Assembly: GCF_003202915.1 (NCBI RefSeq)
Contig: NZ_QGLP01000007.1
Coordinates: forward strand, 62,001-126,000
Reading direction: 5' to 3'
From: Gilliamella apicola
Lineage (GTDB): Bacteria > Pseudomonadota > Gammaproteobacteria > Enterobacterales > Orbaceae
Length of the DNA: 64,000 nt
Shown here: positions 55,705-64,000 of the stretch, piece after piece
How the letters are laid out: each line of letters starts with the position of its first letter
Numbering within the stretch: the first letter of the stretch is position 1
Notes under the pieces: generated by a model
What the model saw: only the letters and a program-made list of their open reading frames with translations
Database searches by the model: none
Told to the model about the DNA's origin: nothing
Made by a program: the position numbers and the translations under genes

Positions 55705-58700
55705 ATGCTATTTAACCGAAGACAGTTCTTTAAGATCTGCGCTGGTGGCATGGCAGGAACAACAGTTGCTACCCTCGGACTGGCGCCGAGTATAGCGCTT
55801 GCAGAAACTCGCCAATATAAATTATTAAAATCAAAAGAAACGCGAAATAATTGTACCTATTGTTCCGTTGGATGTGGAATGCTCCTTTATAGCCGAGGAG
55901 ATGGTGCTAAAAATGCCGAATCGTCTATTTTTCATATTGAAGGCGACCCGGATCATCCCGTTAGTCGTGGCTCACTTTGTCCAAAAGGCGCCGGTGTGCT
56001 CGACTATATTAAAAGTGAACAACGGGTTAAATATCCTGAATATCGTGCTCCTGGTTCTGACAAATGGCAACGGATTAGTTGGGATGAAGCAATTGATCGT
56101 ATTGCACGATTAATGAAAGCTGACCGCGATAAAAATTTCCAAGAGAAAAATGCACAAGGTACAACCGTTAATCGCTGGACAACAACCGGCTGGTTGGTTA
56201 CCTCAGCAGCGAGTAATGAAACGGGGTGGTTAGCCTTTAAAGTTGCTCGCTCATTAGGGATGTTAAGCCTCGAAACCCAAGCTAGGGTTTGTCATGGTCC
56301 TTCTGTTTCTAGCTTAGCTGCGACATTCGGTCGAGGCGCGATGACCAATAATTGGAATGATATCAAAAATGCTAATGTGGTTATTGTTATGGGCGGGAAT
56401 GCAGCAGAAGCCCACCCTGTTGGATTTAAATGGGCAATTGAAGCCAAAATTACTAACGGCGCGGAACTGATTGCGATTGATCCACGTTTTCATCGAACGG
56501 CCTCCGTCGCCGATCATTATGTACCAATTCGTGCTGGTTCTGACATTGCTTTTTTACTTGGCATTATTAACTACCTTATCTCACATAACGAAGTAAATTT
56601 TGAATATCTGGTTACCCACTCTAATGCCAGTTTAATTGTCCGTGATGATTTTAACTTTGATGCTAATAATGGTTTGTTCAGTGGTTATGATGCTGCTAAC
56701 CGCCAATACGATCAAACCAGCTGGGCATATCAAAAAGATGAAAATGGTTATGCATTAAGAGATAAAACCCTAAGTCACCCACGTTGTGTATGGAATTTAT
56801 TAAAACAACATGTAAGTCGCTATACGCCAGAAATGGTAAATAAAGTTACCGGTAGTCCAATAGATGGTTTTTTACATGTTTGCCGTTCACTCGCCAGTAC
56901 CAAAACCAACGATCGTGCAGCAACTTTCTTATATGCCTTAGGTTGGACTCAACATACTTATGGTTCGCAAATTATTCGTACCGCGGCAATGATTCAATTG
57001 ATTCTTGGTAATATTGGTGTCATGGGGGGCGGTATAAATGCGCTGCGTGGTCACTCCAATATTCAAGGTTTAACCGATGTTGGTTTACTCTCTAATCGTT
57101 TGCCTGCTTATCTTGACTTACCAAAAGAATCGCAAACTTCACTTGAGCAATATCTGACAGAAAAAACCCCTAAACCACTTGGTCCAAATGAGGTCAATTT
57201 TTGGGGGAATTACCCGAAATTCTTTGTTAGCTTTATGAAAGCAATGTATGGTGAGAATGCCACTCAAGATAACAATTGGGGATTTGATTGGTTACCAAAA
57301 TCGGATAAAACCTATGATGTTTTAAGATTCAGCAAAATGATGCGTGATGGTCAAGCTAACGGTTTTATTTGCCAAGGTTTCAACCCATTAGCAGCTCTTC
57401 CTGATAAAAATAGTATTCGTGATGGATTATCTAAGCTTAAATTTTTAGTTAGCATTGATCCAATGCCAACCGAAACCGCTGAGTTTTGGAAAAACCATGG
57501 CGAATCCAATGATGTTGATCCAAGCAAAATTCAAACCGAGGTATTTAGGCTTCCTGCTAACTGCTTTGCAGAAGAAAACGGCACAATTGTTAACTCATCA
57601 CGTTTATTACAATGGCACTGGGCAGCAGCCAGACCACCTTACGAATCACTTTATGATCCAGAGATTATTGCCCGCATTTACCTAAGAATTAAAGAGCTTT
57701 ATAAAGAAGAAGGTGGTGCTTACCACGAACCAATTAACAATTTAAGCTGGGATTACCTAGATCCAGAAGGCCCATCGGCTGAAGAACTCGCTAAAGAGTG
57801 TAATGGTCGAGCATTAGCAGACTTAACGGATAACAGTGGCAATGTCATCCTGAAAAAAGGTCAACTATTAAGCGGTTTTTCACAATTAAAAGCTGACGGA
57901 TCTACCTCATCAGGGATCTGGATATTCTGTGGCTCTTGGACTGAGCAAGGTAATCTAATGGCTCGCCGCGATCCTAGTGATCCATCAGGTAAAGGTATCC
58001 ATGCTGGTTGGGCATGGGCATGGCCAATGAATCGACGAGTATTGTATAACCGAGCCTCTGCCGACGAAAATGGTAAACCATGGGATCCAAATCGAGTGTT
58101 AATCAAATGGAACGGTACAAATTGGGATGGTAATGATGTCGCTGACTTTACCGGTACATTATCACCAAGCTCTGGTGCCGGTGCATTTATCATGAATAAT
58201 GACGGTTTAGGTGGATTATTCTGCTTAAATCGTTTGGTTGATGGTCCATTCCCTGAACATTATGAGCCATTTGAAACACCAATTTCCAATAATCCTATGC
58301 ATCCTAAACAAGTTAATAGCCCAGTTGCTCGAGCATTTAAAGAGGATTTAGCTCGCTTAGGTAAAGCAGATGAGTTTCCTTATGTTGGCACCACATACAG
58401 TATTACTGAACACTTCCACTTCTGGACGCAACATGCGAGATTAGCATCCATCACACAACCGGAACAATTTATTGAACTGAGTGAAAATCTTGCTAATAAA
58501 AAAGGCATAAAACTAGGTGATACGGTTAAAGTTACCTCATATCGAGGTTACATCAAAGCCAAAGCAGTTGTGACAAAACGTTTACCAACTTTGACAGTTG
58601 ATGGTAAAGAGATCGAAACCATCGGAATTCCAATTGTATGGGGATTCACTGGGCAAACGAAAAAAGGCTTCTTGGTTAATGAATTAACACCACATTTAGG

Positions 58701-58773
58701 TGATGCTAATTCACAAACACCTGAATATAAGTCGTTTTTAGTTAACATCGAAAAAGTTACCACAGCGGCATAA
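55705..58773 (+). CDS. fdnG: Formate dehydrogenase-N/O-type catalytic subunit, Cys in place of Sec
   Basis: This bis-MGD molybdenum/tungsten oxidoreductase oxidises periplasmic formate to CO2 and feeds electrons to the quinone pool. The 1022-residue chain begins with a twin-arginine signal (NRRQFFKI), followed by the [4Fe-4S] cysteines 50, 53, 57 and 92. The metal-binding residue is Cys196 (QARVCHGPSV), encoded by TGT at 56290-56292, where E. coli FdnG/FdoG has selenocysteine (TGA); the neighbouring His197 is conserved. The rest aligns throughout with FdnG (1015 residues). It is the first gene of fdnGHI, 15 bp before fdnH. Choosing fdnG over fdoG as symbol is arbitrary. Confidence 0.96.
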   Translation: MLFNRRQFFKICAGGMAGTTVATLGLAPSIALAETRQYKLLKSKETRNNCTYCSVGCGMLLYSRGDGAKNAESSIFHIEGDPDHPVSRGSLCPKGAGVLDYIKSEQRVKYPEYRAPGSDKWQRISWDEAIDRIARLMKADRDKNFQEKNAQGTTVNRWTTTGWLVTSAASNETGWLAFKVARSLGMLSLETQARVCHGPSVSSLAATFGRGAMTNNWNDIKNANVVIVMGGNAAEAHPVGFKWAIEAKITNGAELIAIDPRFHRTASVADHYVPIRAGSDIAFLLGIINYLISHNEVNFEYLVTHSNASLIVRDDFNFDANNGLFSGYDAANRQYDQTSWAYQKDENGYALRDKTLSHPRCVWNLLKQHVSRYTPEMVNKVTGSPIDGFLHVCRSLASTKTNDRAATFLYALGWTQHTYGSQIIRTAAMIQLILGNIGVMGGGINALRGHSNIQGLTDVGLLSNRLPAYLDLPKESQTSLEQYLTEKTPKPLGPNEVNFWGNYPKFFVSFMKAMYGENATQDNNWGFDWLPKSDKTYDVLRFSKMMRDGQANGFICQGFNPLAALPDKNSIRDGLSKLKFLVSIDPMPTETAEFWKNHGESNDVDPSKIQTEVFRLPANCFAEENGTIVNSSRLLQWHWAAARPPYESLYDPEIIARIYLRIKELYKEEGGAYHEPINNLSWDYLDPEGPSAEELAKECNGRALADLTDNSGNVILKKGQLLSGFSQLKADGSTSSGIWIFCGSWTEQGNLMARRDPSDPSGKGIHAGWAWAWPMNRRVLYNRASADENGKPWDPNRVLIKWNGTNWDGNDVADFTGTLSPSSGAGAFIMNNDGLGGLFCLNRLVDGPFPEHYEPFETPISNNPMHPKQVNSPVARAFKEDLARLGKADEFPYVGTTYSITEHFHFWTQHARLASITQPEQFIELSENLANKKGIKLGDTVKVTSYRGYIKAKAVVTKRLPTLTVDGKEIETIGIPIVWGFTGQTKKGFLVNELTPHLGDANSQTPEYKSFLVNIEKVTTAA

Positions 58774-58788
58774 GGAGGGAGATAAATT

Positions 58789-59763
58789 ATGTCATTACAA
58801 ACTCAAGATATTATTCGCCGCTCAGCAACTAACGCTTTAACCCCTGCACCTCGGGCTCGAGATTATCAGCAAGAAGTGGCTAAATTAATTGACGTTACCA
58901 CCTGTATCGGTTGTAAAGCATGTCAGGTAGCTTGTAGCGAATGGAATGATCTGCGTGCCGAAATAGGTAATAGCGTCGGTGTTTATGACAACCCTGCCGA
59001 CTTAGAACCTAAAGCATGGACCGTTATGCGCTATTCAGAAGTTGAAATTAATGGCAAATTTGAATGGCTTATTCGTAAAGATGGTTGTATGCACTGCGCC
59101 GATCCCGGTTGTTTAAAAGCGTGTCCATCAGAAGGAGCAATCATCCAATATGCAAATGGTATTGTTGATTTTCAATCGGAACACTGCATAGGGTGCGGTT
59201 ATTGTGTTGCTGGTTGTCCATTTAATATTCCGCGTGTCAGCAAAGAAGATAATCATTCGTATAAATGCACATTATGTGTTGATCGCGTCGCAGTTGGCCA
59301 AGAGCCAGCTTGTGTAAAAACTTGCCCAACGGGAGCGATTCATTTTGGCACCAAACAAGATATGATTCGTCATGCCGAGCATCGAATTACTGATTTGAAA
59401 AAACGTGGATTTGAACACGCTGGTCTCTATAATCCAGAAGGTGTGGGTGGCACACATGTTATGTATGTTTTACATCATGCCGATCAACCTGAACTTTATC
59501 ATGGCTTACCAAAAGACCCGCAAATTAGTGAAATTGTTAAATTCTGGAAAGGCGCTTGGAAACCATTGTCGGCGGCTACTTTTGTTGCCACTTTTGGTGG
59601 ATTACTGTTCCACTATATGGGAGTAGGTGCAGTTGAAGTCGACGAAGAGGATATTGAACACGAGAAAGAAGCGGATAAACAAGCAAGAACACGTTTAGGA
59701 CTACCGATTTTTGGCCGAAAAAATAGCCCTAATTCATCACAATCGGAGGCTCGTCATGAATAA
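58789..59763 (+). CDS. fdnH: Formate dehydrogenase iron-sulfur (beta) subunit
   Basis: A 324-residue periplasmic electron-transfer subunit with four [4Fe-4S] cysteine clusters ([43 protein letters not shown] through CVKTC). One C-terminal membrane helix ([20 protein letters not shown]) anchors it beside the cytochrome subunit. It is about 25-30 residues longer than E. coli FdnH/FdoH owing to a charged C-terminal tail rich in Glu, Lys and Ser. GGAGGGAG precedes the start. Its end overlaps fdnI by 8 nt. Confidence 0.95.
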   Translation: MSLQTQDIIRRSATNALTPAPRARDYQQEVAKLIDVTTCIGCKACQVACSEWNDLRAEIGNSVGVYDNPADLEPKAWTVMRYSEVEINGKFEWLIRKDGCMHCADPGCLKACPSEGAIIQYANGIVDFQSEHCIGCGYCVAGCPFNIPRVSKEDNHSYKCTLCVDRVAVGQEPACVKTCPTGAIHFGTKQDMIRHAEHRITDLKKRGFEHAGLYNPEGVGGTHVMYVLHHADQPELYHGLPKDPQISEIVKFWKGAWKPLSAATFVATFGGLLFHYMGVGAVEVDEEDIEHEKEADKQARTRLGLPIFGRKNSPNSSQSEARHE

Positions 59764-60454
59764 GAAAGGAATGATATTAAGAACATCACTTATTGTACGC
59801 TTCTGTCACTGGTGTATGGTCTGCCTGTTTATTTTAACTGCATTATCTGGTTTAGCGCTGTTTTTTCCATCCATTAAACTATTTGGATTATTCCTTGGCA
59901 CTCCACAATTGCTAAGAGCCCTACATCCTATCATTGGTTGTGTGGTCTTCTTTTTACTCATGTTTATGTTTATCAAACTCGCTCATCACAATATTCCAAA
60001 TAAAAATGACCTTTTATGGATTAAAAACTTTAAAAACGTCATTATGGGAAAAGAAGAAGGCATTCCAATTGGTAAATATAATGTTGGTCAGAAATTTTTA
60101 TTCTGGTGCATTATGAGTTTAATCTTTGTACTATTTGTTACAGGCTTAATTATGTGGCGTCGCTATGTTTCCGATTATTTCCCAATTCAAATAGTCCGTA
60201 TTGCCATATTTTTACATTCTTTTGCAGCTATATGTCTTATTTTATTAGCCATTGGGCATGCTTATATGGCACTTTGGGTAAAAGGTTCAATAAAAGGTAT
60301 GATAACTGGCTATGTTTCTCGAGCTTGGGCGCTTAAAAATCATTCATCATGGTACGAAGAAGAAATGAAAAAAGTTTATCAGCAAGAACTTAATGCCGAA
60401 AGTGAAACTAAGGTTGAACAATCACCGCAAACTGAGCAAAAACCTGCTTTATAA
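59756..60454 (+). CDS. fdnI: Formate dehydrogenase cytochrome b556 (gamma) subunit
   Basis: A 232-residue, four-helix membrane cytochrome that passes electrons from FdnH to quinone. Candidate haem-ligand histidines lie in [16 protein letters not shown] and in [20 protein letters not shown]. The ATG at 59756 follows CGGAGG and overlaps fdnH, so translation is coupled; the open frame extends 15 codons further upstream without support. The C-terminus carries a charged tail beyond the E. coli length (about 211-217). Confidence 0.92.
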   Translation: MNKKGMILRTSLIVRFCHWCMVCLFILTALSGLALFFPSIKLFGLFLGTPQLLRALHPIIGCVVFFLLMFMFIKLAHHNIPNKNDLLWIKNFKNVIMGKEEGIPIGKYNVGQKFLFWCIMSLIFVLFVTGLIMWRRYVSDYFPIQIVRIAIFLHSFAAICLILLAIGHAYMALWVKGSIKGMITGYVSRAWALKNHSSWYEEEMKKVYQQELNAESETKVEQSPQTEQKPAL

Positions 60455-60467
60455 AGTCTAATAGTAG

Positions 60468-60491
60468 ATCTGCTGATATTAATCAGCAGAT
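60468..60491 (+). other. Intra-operon hairpin between fdnI and fdhE
   Basis: ATCTGCTGAT (60468-60477), loop ATTA, ATCAGCAGAT (60482-60491): a perfect 10-bp stem 14 bp after fdnI with no T-tract. It may separate expression of the enzyme subunits from the maturation factor. Confidence 0.6.
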
Positions 60492-60543
60492 TAGCTAAAT
60501 GGCTAAATCAATTCTGGATAAAACCTCAAAGTGGTAATCAATA

Positions 60544-61452
60544 ATGAGTATAAAAATCATTTCGCAAGAACAACTCGAACAACAAAATATAAGCTCAGTA
60601 ATTAGGCAGATCCCATTGCTATTTTATCCATCAACGAAAACACTTTATATTCACCGCGCGGCACGTTTAAAAACTTTAGCCGAAAATAACCCATTAAGCG
60701 ATTATTTACTATTTTGTGCAAAAATAGCAGAGCAACAAGCCAAATTAATTAACCAACAAAACACTATTGAAGCACCAAATTTACTCAATAATGACTTAGC
60801 GCCATTAAGTTTAGAGAATTTACCATTAAATGATATTTGGCAAGATTATTTATCTGAACTATTAAATTCTTTTTCCGATACCAGCGAACAAATCGATGCC
60901 GTAATTCAACGATTAAAACAAAATAATCCTGAACAACTTCAAGAAAAAGCAATTAGTTTACTACAAGGTAAATTTGATCTAGTCGAAGGCAACGAATCTA
61001 TATTTATTTGGTCTGCATTATCGGTTTATTACAGTCAACTGGCTAATCAAATTAAAGGAAAAGCAGTCGCTGAAAATACTGATCAAAGTTGGCTATGCCC
61101 TGTTTGTAATAGCCTACCGGTTGCTAGTGTGATTCAACTTGGCGGTAATAATGGTTTAAGATACCTTCATTGTAGTTTGTGTGAAAGCGAATGGTATGTA
61201 CCACGGGTAAAATGTACTTGTTGCGATAATATGCAAGATATCCAATATTTCTCATTAGATAACGAAATGGCAGCAATAAAAACTGAATGTTGTGATGCCT
61301 GTCATAGCTATCTGAAAATTTTAGATCAAGATAAAGATCCTCACATAGAAGTTATTGCCGATGATGTAGCATCATTAATCTTAGATATAAAAACAGAAGA
61401 AGAAGGATTCGCAAAAAGTGGGATAAACCCATTTGTTTTTGCACAAAAATAA
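60544..61452 (+). CDS. fdhE: Formate dehydrogenase accessory protein FdhE
   Basis: FdhE is a cytoplasmic maturation factor needed for active respiratory formate dehydrogenases; it binds the catalytic subunits and iron. The 302-residue protein (E. coli: 309) has the rubredoxin-like four-CxxC core: CPVC, CSLC, CTCC and CDAC, between about residues 180 and 260. It lies 90 bp after fdnI on the same strand, keeping enzyme and maturase together. Confidence 0.93.
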   Translation: MSIKIISQEQLEQQNISSVIRQIPLLFYPSTKTLYIHRAARLKTLAENNPLSDYLLFCAKIAEQQAKLINQQNTIEAPNLLNNDLAPLSLENLPLNDIWQDYLSELLNSFSDTSEQIDAVIQRLKQNNPEQLQEKAISLLQGKFDLVEGNESIFIWSALSVYYSQLANQIKGKAVAENTDQSWLCPVCNSLPVASVIQLGGNNGLRYLHCSLCESEWYVPRVKCTCCDNMQDIQYFSLDNEMAAIKTECCDACHSYLKILDQDKDPHIEVIADDVASLILDIKTEEEGFAKSGINPFVFAQK

Positions 61453-61570
61453 AATTTTCAATTAGGAACATTTTATCTTTTTATAATAATTAATTATAAA
61501 AATATTACTTAACATTTTAAATTATTAAGACTAAAATAATATCACTGTACTAGTTTATGAGTTCTTGATA

Positions 61571-62533
61571 ATGAAACGTTATTTATTATTGATAGTGATG
61601 TTAGTAATTACATCATTTTCCTGTTTAGCTGATACCATAAAAAATGTTGCGATAACAGCAATTGTTGAACATCCTTCATTAGATCAAATCCGTGATGGGG
61701 TAAAAGACGAGTTAATCGCAAGTGGTTTTAAATTGAATGAAAACTTACAGGTACAATATCGAAGTGCCCAAGGTAGTAGTGCTACAGCCGCACAAATTGC
61801 ACGCCAATTTGTCGCAGCTAAACCTGATGTTATCGTCGCTATAGCGACACCAAGTGCCCAAGCAACGGTTGCCGCGACCAAACAAATCCCAGTCATCTTT
61901 GCTGGAATTACCGATCCAATTGCAGCTAAATTAATCAAAAACTGGGAACCAACACATAACAATGTTACAGGCGTTTCAGATTATCAAGAAATAGGCCCTC
62001 AAATTGAGTTTATGAAGAAAATTGTACCTAATGTAAAAGCTGTAGGTTATATTTATAGTCCTAGTGAAATTAACTCAACTGTAGTGCTAAAAAACCTACA
62101 ACAGCAACTTAGCCAACAAAATATATCATTAATAGCGGTACCTGCTCAACGTACCGCAGATATCTCAACTGCGGCCAATACACTTAAAGGAAAAGTTGAT
62201 CTTATTTACACCACCACAGACAACAATGTCGTTTCGGCATATGAATCATTAGTTAAATTTGCCAATGAAAATAAAATTCCACTTTTAGCGTCGTTTCCTG
62301 ATGCTATTGAACGTGGAGCTGTTGCGGCTTATGGCATGAGCTATTATGATGTTGGTCGTCAATCTGGCAAGCTAGTAGTGCGAGTTTTAAATGGTGAAGA
62401 GCCAGGTAATATTAAACCAGAAATTGGACAAGCATTGCGTCTCGTCGTCAATACCGATGCAGCTAAAAAGCAAGGAATTGTTTTATCACCAGAGGTGATT
62501 AAGTCTGCCTATAAAGTTGTTGGTCAACCATAA
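61571..62533 (+). CDS. ABC transporter substrate-binding protein (COG2984/TrpX-like), copy 1
   Basis: A 320-residue periplasmic binding protein of the COG2984 (PF04392, ABC_sub_bind) family. A signal peptide (KRYLLLIVMLVIT) precedes VAITAIVEHPSLDQIRDGVKDEL, and the core has AQGSSATAAQIARQF and VDLIYTTTDNNVVSAYE. Gram-positive members (TrpX) are linked to tryptophan uptake; the ligand here is unknown. The ATG at 61571 is preferred to the TTG two codons earlier. It is a tandem paralogue of the next gene. Confidence 0.88.
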   Translation: MKRYLLLIVMLVITSFSCLADTIKNVAITAIVEHPSLDQIRDGVKDELIASGFKLNENLQVQYRSAQGSSATAAQIARQFVAAKPDVIVAIATPSAQATVAATKQIPVIFAGITDPIAAKLIKNWEPTHNNVTGVSDYQEIGPQIEFMKKIVPNVKAVGYIYSPSEINSTVVLKNLQQQLSQQNISLIAVPAQRTADISTAANTLKGKVDLIYTTTDNNVVSAYESLVKFANENKIPLLASFPDAIERGAVAAYGMSYYDVGRQSGKLVVRVLNGEEPGNIKPEIGQALRLVVNTDAAKKQGIVLSPEVIKSAYKVVGQP

Positions 62534-62556
62534 AATCCTATCTTCAAATAAATGCA

Positions 62557-62586
62557 ATCCTTTACGCTTTTTAATGGGTAAAGGAT
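62557..62586 (+). terminator. Hairpin between the tandem binding-protein genes
   Basis: ATCCTTTAC (62557-62565) and GTAAAGGAT (62578-62586) form a perfect 9-bp stem with a 12-nt loop, 24 bp after copy 1. The gap to copy 2 is 253 bp, enough for a separate promoter. No T-tract follows directly. Confidence 0.5.
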
Positions 62587-62786
62587 GTGCAAGCCCTTAT
62601 TTTCCGCAAGCAAAAATATTTTTAATTTATCATTGGTAAAACGGCGTTATTAACAAGGGTTTTCTATAAAATGTAATATAATATTTACACTTATACTTTC
62701 TTTTAAATATAGAAAATTATCTGTTTTTGCTTTATAGTGAATAAAAATTTAGATTGGTTGTAAAATAAATATTACAGGAGTACCAA

Positions 62787-63764
62787 ATGCGAAATTCAAT
62801 CATCAAACTTTTCATGTTACTTAGTTTGTCAGCAGTAACATTTTATTCATCAGCAGATGATAAATCTGAGCAAAAATATGTCGCAATCACCTCTATTGTA
62901 GAGCATCCTGCACTCGACAATGTTCGCAAAGGTGTTGAAGATGAATTAAAAGACAATGGCTATATTGCAGGTCAAAACTTAAAATTGCAATTTGCTAGTG
63001 CCCAAGGTAGTAGTGCTAATGCAGCGCAAATCGCTAAGCAATTTGTTGCCAATAAACCTGATGTTATCGTTGGAATTGCCACACCAAGTACCCAAGCTTT
63101 AGTGGCGACAACCAAATCAATTCCTATCGTGTTTACCGCAGTTACCGATCCGGTTGCGGCTAAATTGACACCAAGTTGGGATGCGTCTAAAACCAATGTA
63201 ACCGGTGTGTCAGATGCCTTATCATTAGAACCACAAATCGATATGATGTTAAAAATTAAACCTGATGCCAAAAATATTGGTTACGTTTACAGTCCGAGCG
63301 AAGTAAATTCAACAATTGTACTTAAAGAATTACAAATTGCACTCGAAAAACGTGGCATGAAAATTATTGCTGCTCCAGCTCAACGCACATCAGATATCTC
63401 AACCGCTGCAATAAGTTTGAAAGGAAAAGTTGATTTGATCTACACAACCACCGATAATAACGTGGTTTCAGCTTATGAAGCGTTAGCAAAAGTTGCCAAT
63501 GAAAACAAAATTCCTCTTGTTGCATCAAATCCAGAGTCGGCTGAACGAGGTGCTATTGCAGCTTTGGGAATGAGTTATTATGATCTTGGTCATCAAGCTG
63601 GTAAAATTGTTATTCGAATTCTTAACGGTGAAAAACCAGGTGATATTCCACCACAAATAGGTAATATCACACAATTAATAATTAATAAAAAAGCTGCTGA
63701 GCGTCAAGGTATCACTCTATCTGAAGAGGTATTAAAATCAGCGGCAAAAATTATTGAAAAATAA
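62787..63764 (+). CDS. ABC transporter substrate-binding protein (COG2984/TrpX-like), copy 2
   Basis: A 325-residue paralogue of the preceding gene with the same order of motifs: signal peptide (IIKLFMLLSLSAVTFYSSA), VAITSIVEHPALDNVRKGVEDEL, AQGSSANAAQIAKQF, and VDLIYTTTDNNVVSAYE identical to copy 1. ACAGGAG lies 7 nt upstream of the ATG. It is followed by a hairpin and then the permease gene, so it is probably the binding protein encoded with the transporter proper. Ligand unknown. Confidence 0.9.
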   Translation: MRNSIIKLFMLLSLSAVTFYSSADDKSEQKYVAITSIVEHPALDNVRKGVEDELKDNGYIAGQNLKLQFASAQGSSANAAQIAKQFVANKPDVIVGIATPSTQALVATTKSIPIVFTAVTDPVAAKLTPSWDASKTNVTGVSDALSLEPQIDMMLKIKPDAKNIGYVYSPSEVNSTIVLKELQIALEKRGMKIIAAPAQRTSDISTAAISLKGKVDLIYTTTDNNVVSAYEALAKVANENKIPLVASNPESAERGAIAALGMSYYDLGHQAGKIVIRILNGEKPGDIPPQIGNITQLIINKKAAERQGITLSEEVLKSAAKIIEK

Positions 63765-63791
63765 TTTATTAAACCGTTTTTTAATAACTAA

Positions 63792-63817
63792 ACCGCCAAT
63801 TTTGGCGGTTACTTTTT
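63792..63817 (+). terminator. Hairpin between binding protein copy 2 and the permease
   Basis: ACCGCCA and TGGCGGT (within 63792-63809) form a GC-rich stem with a short T-rich loop followed by TACTTTTT, 27 bp after the binding-protein stop and 14 bp before the permease start. It looks like a partial terminator lowering permease expression relative to the binding protein. Confidence 0.65.
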
Positions 63818-63830
63818 AGTGGATTTTTTC

Positions 63831-64000
63831 ATGTCATTTGAATTTTTATTAGGCTCAGTTGGAATAGGACTTATTTACGCATTAGTTAGCTTAGGTGTGT
63901 TTATATCATTTCGGTTACTCGATTTCCCCGATCTCACTGCTGATGCGAGTTTCCCGCTTGGTGGAGCAATATGCGGCTTATGTATGTATGTTGGTATTGA
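63831..64000 (+). CDS. ABC transporter permease (partial, runs off the window)
   Basis: From ATG 63831 the frame is open to the window end (56 full codons). It encodes two hydrophobic segments (SVGIGLIYALVSLGVFISF and GGAICGLCMYVGI) around LLDFPDLTADASFPLGGA, a signature of the COG4120/BPD_transp_2 permeases that partner COG2984 binding proteins. An ATPase gene would be expected further downstream. Confidence 0.82.
   Translation, partial: MSFEFLLGSVGIGLIYALVSLGVFISFRLLDFPDLTADASFPLGGAICGLCMYVGI

Noticed and set aside
56290-56292. Expected selenocysteine TGA codon in the formate dehydrogenase
   Set aside because: The codon is TGT (Cys); the frame is continuous and no SECIS element is needed.

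Overview
The window is a chromosomal segment of an AT-rich gammaproteobacterium. Nearly every housekeeping protein reads like a diverged enterobacterial or Pasteurellaceae-type orthologue (ispB, tonB, pepP, ptsHI-crr, pgi, metA, sapBCDF, rne, syd, aspC, folK, dksA, gluQ, moaA, ppnN, radA, serB, rsmB, plsB, fdnGHI, fdhE), while intergenic DNA is very A+T-rich. The low G+C, enteric-like gene set and rearranged gene order fit the Orbales (Gilliamella-like gut symbionts). That placement is inference from composition and gene content, not a database result. No IS element, prophage, CRISPR array, rRNA or tRNA was recognised.

Layout. 1-8.6 kb: ispB (cut by the window edge), divergent tonB with a Fur-box-like promoter, the ygfB-pepP pair, a small lipoprotein, the complete PTS trunk ptsH-ptsI-crr, and pgi. 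8.8-21.8 kb: an accessory catabolic region with two parallel sugar-acid modules. Each has an IclR regulator, an aldonate dehydratase, an MFS importer, a 2-keto-3-deoxy-aldonate aldolase and an iron-dependent alcohol dehydrogenase. Module 1 (8.8-14.9 kb) resembles the E. coli YagI/YagE/YagF pentonate system. Module 2 (16.1-21.8 kb) is the L-rhamnonate pathway rhmR-rhmD-rhmT-rhmA plus fucO. A lone methyltransferase sits between them. Upstream of rhmR lie four copies of an 18-bp ATTCC-N8-GGAAT-type palindrome.

21.8-30.7 kb: metA bracketed by two different tandem repeats and carrying MetJ-like boxes, sapBCDF without sapA, RNase E with a shortened but recognisable degradosome scaffold, a 730-bp gap, and syd. 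30.8-38 kb: aspC, then a tightly coupled five-gene operon (PurB/PcaB-like lyase, GNAT acetyltransferase, polar amino-acid ABC importer) facing a convergent MmgE/PrpD gene. This is the best candidate for an undescribed catabolic system. 38-52.5 kb: folK, dksA, gluQ, moaA, a large secreted Sel1-repeat protein with a small membrane protein beside it, ppnN, radA, serB, an HxlR regulator with its divergent flavin oxidoreductase, rsmB and an NhaC-like antiporter. 52.9-64 kb: plsB, an FdnGHI-type formate dehydrogenase operon whose catalytic selenocysteine is replaced by cysteine, fdhE, and tandem COG2984-type ABC binding proteins followed by the start of their permease.

Together the genes suggest a fermentative or microaerobic host-associated organism. 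It feeds on PTS sugars and sugar acids, disposes of the resulting aldehydes by reduction, and uses formate as an anaerobic electron donor under probable FNR/Nar control.
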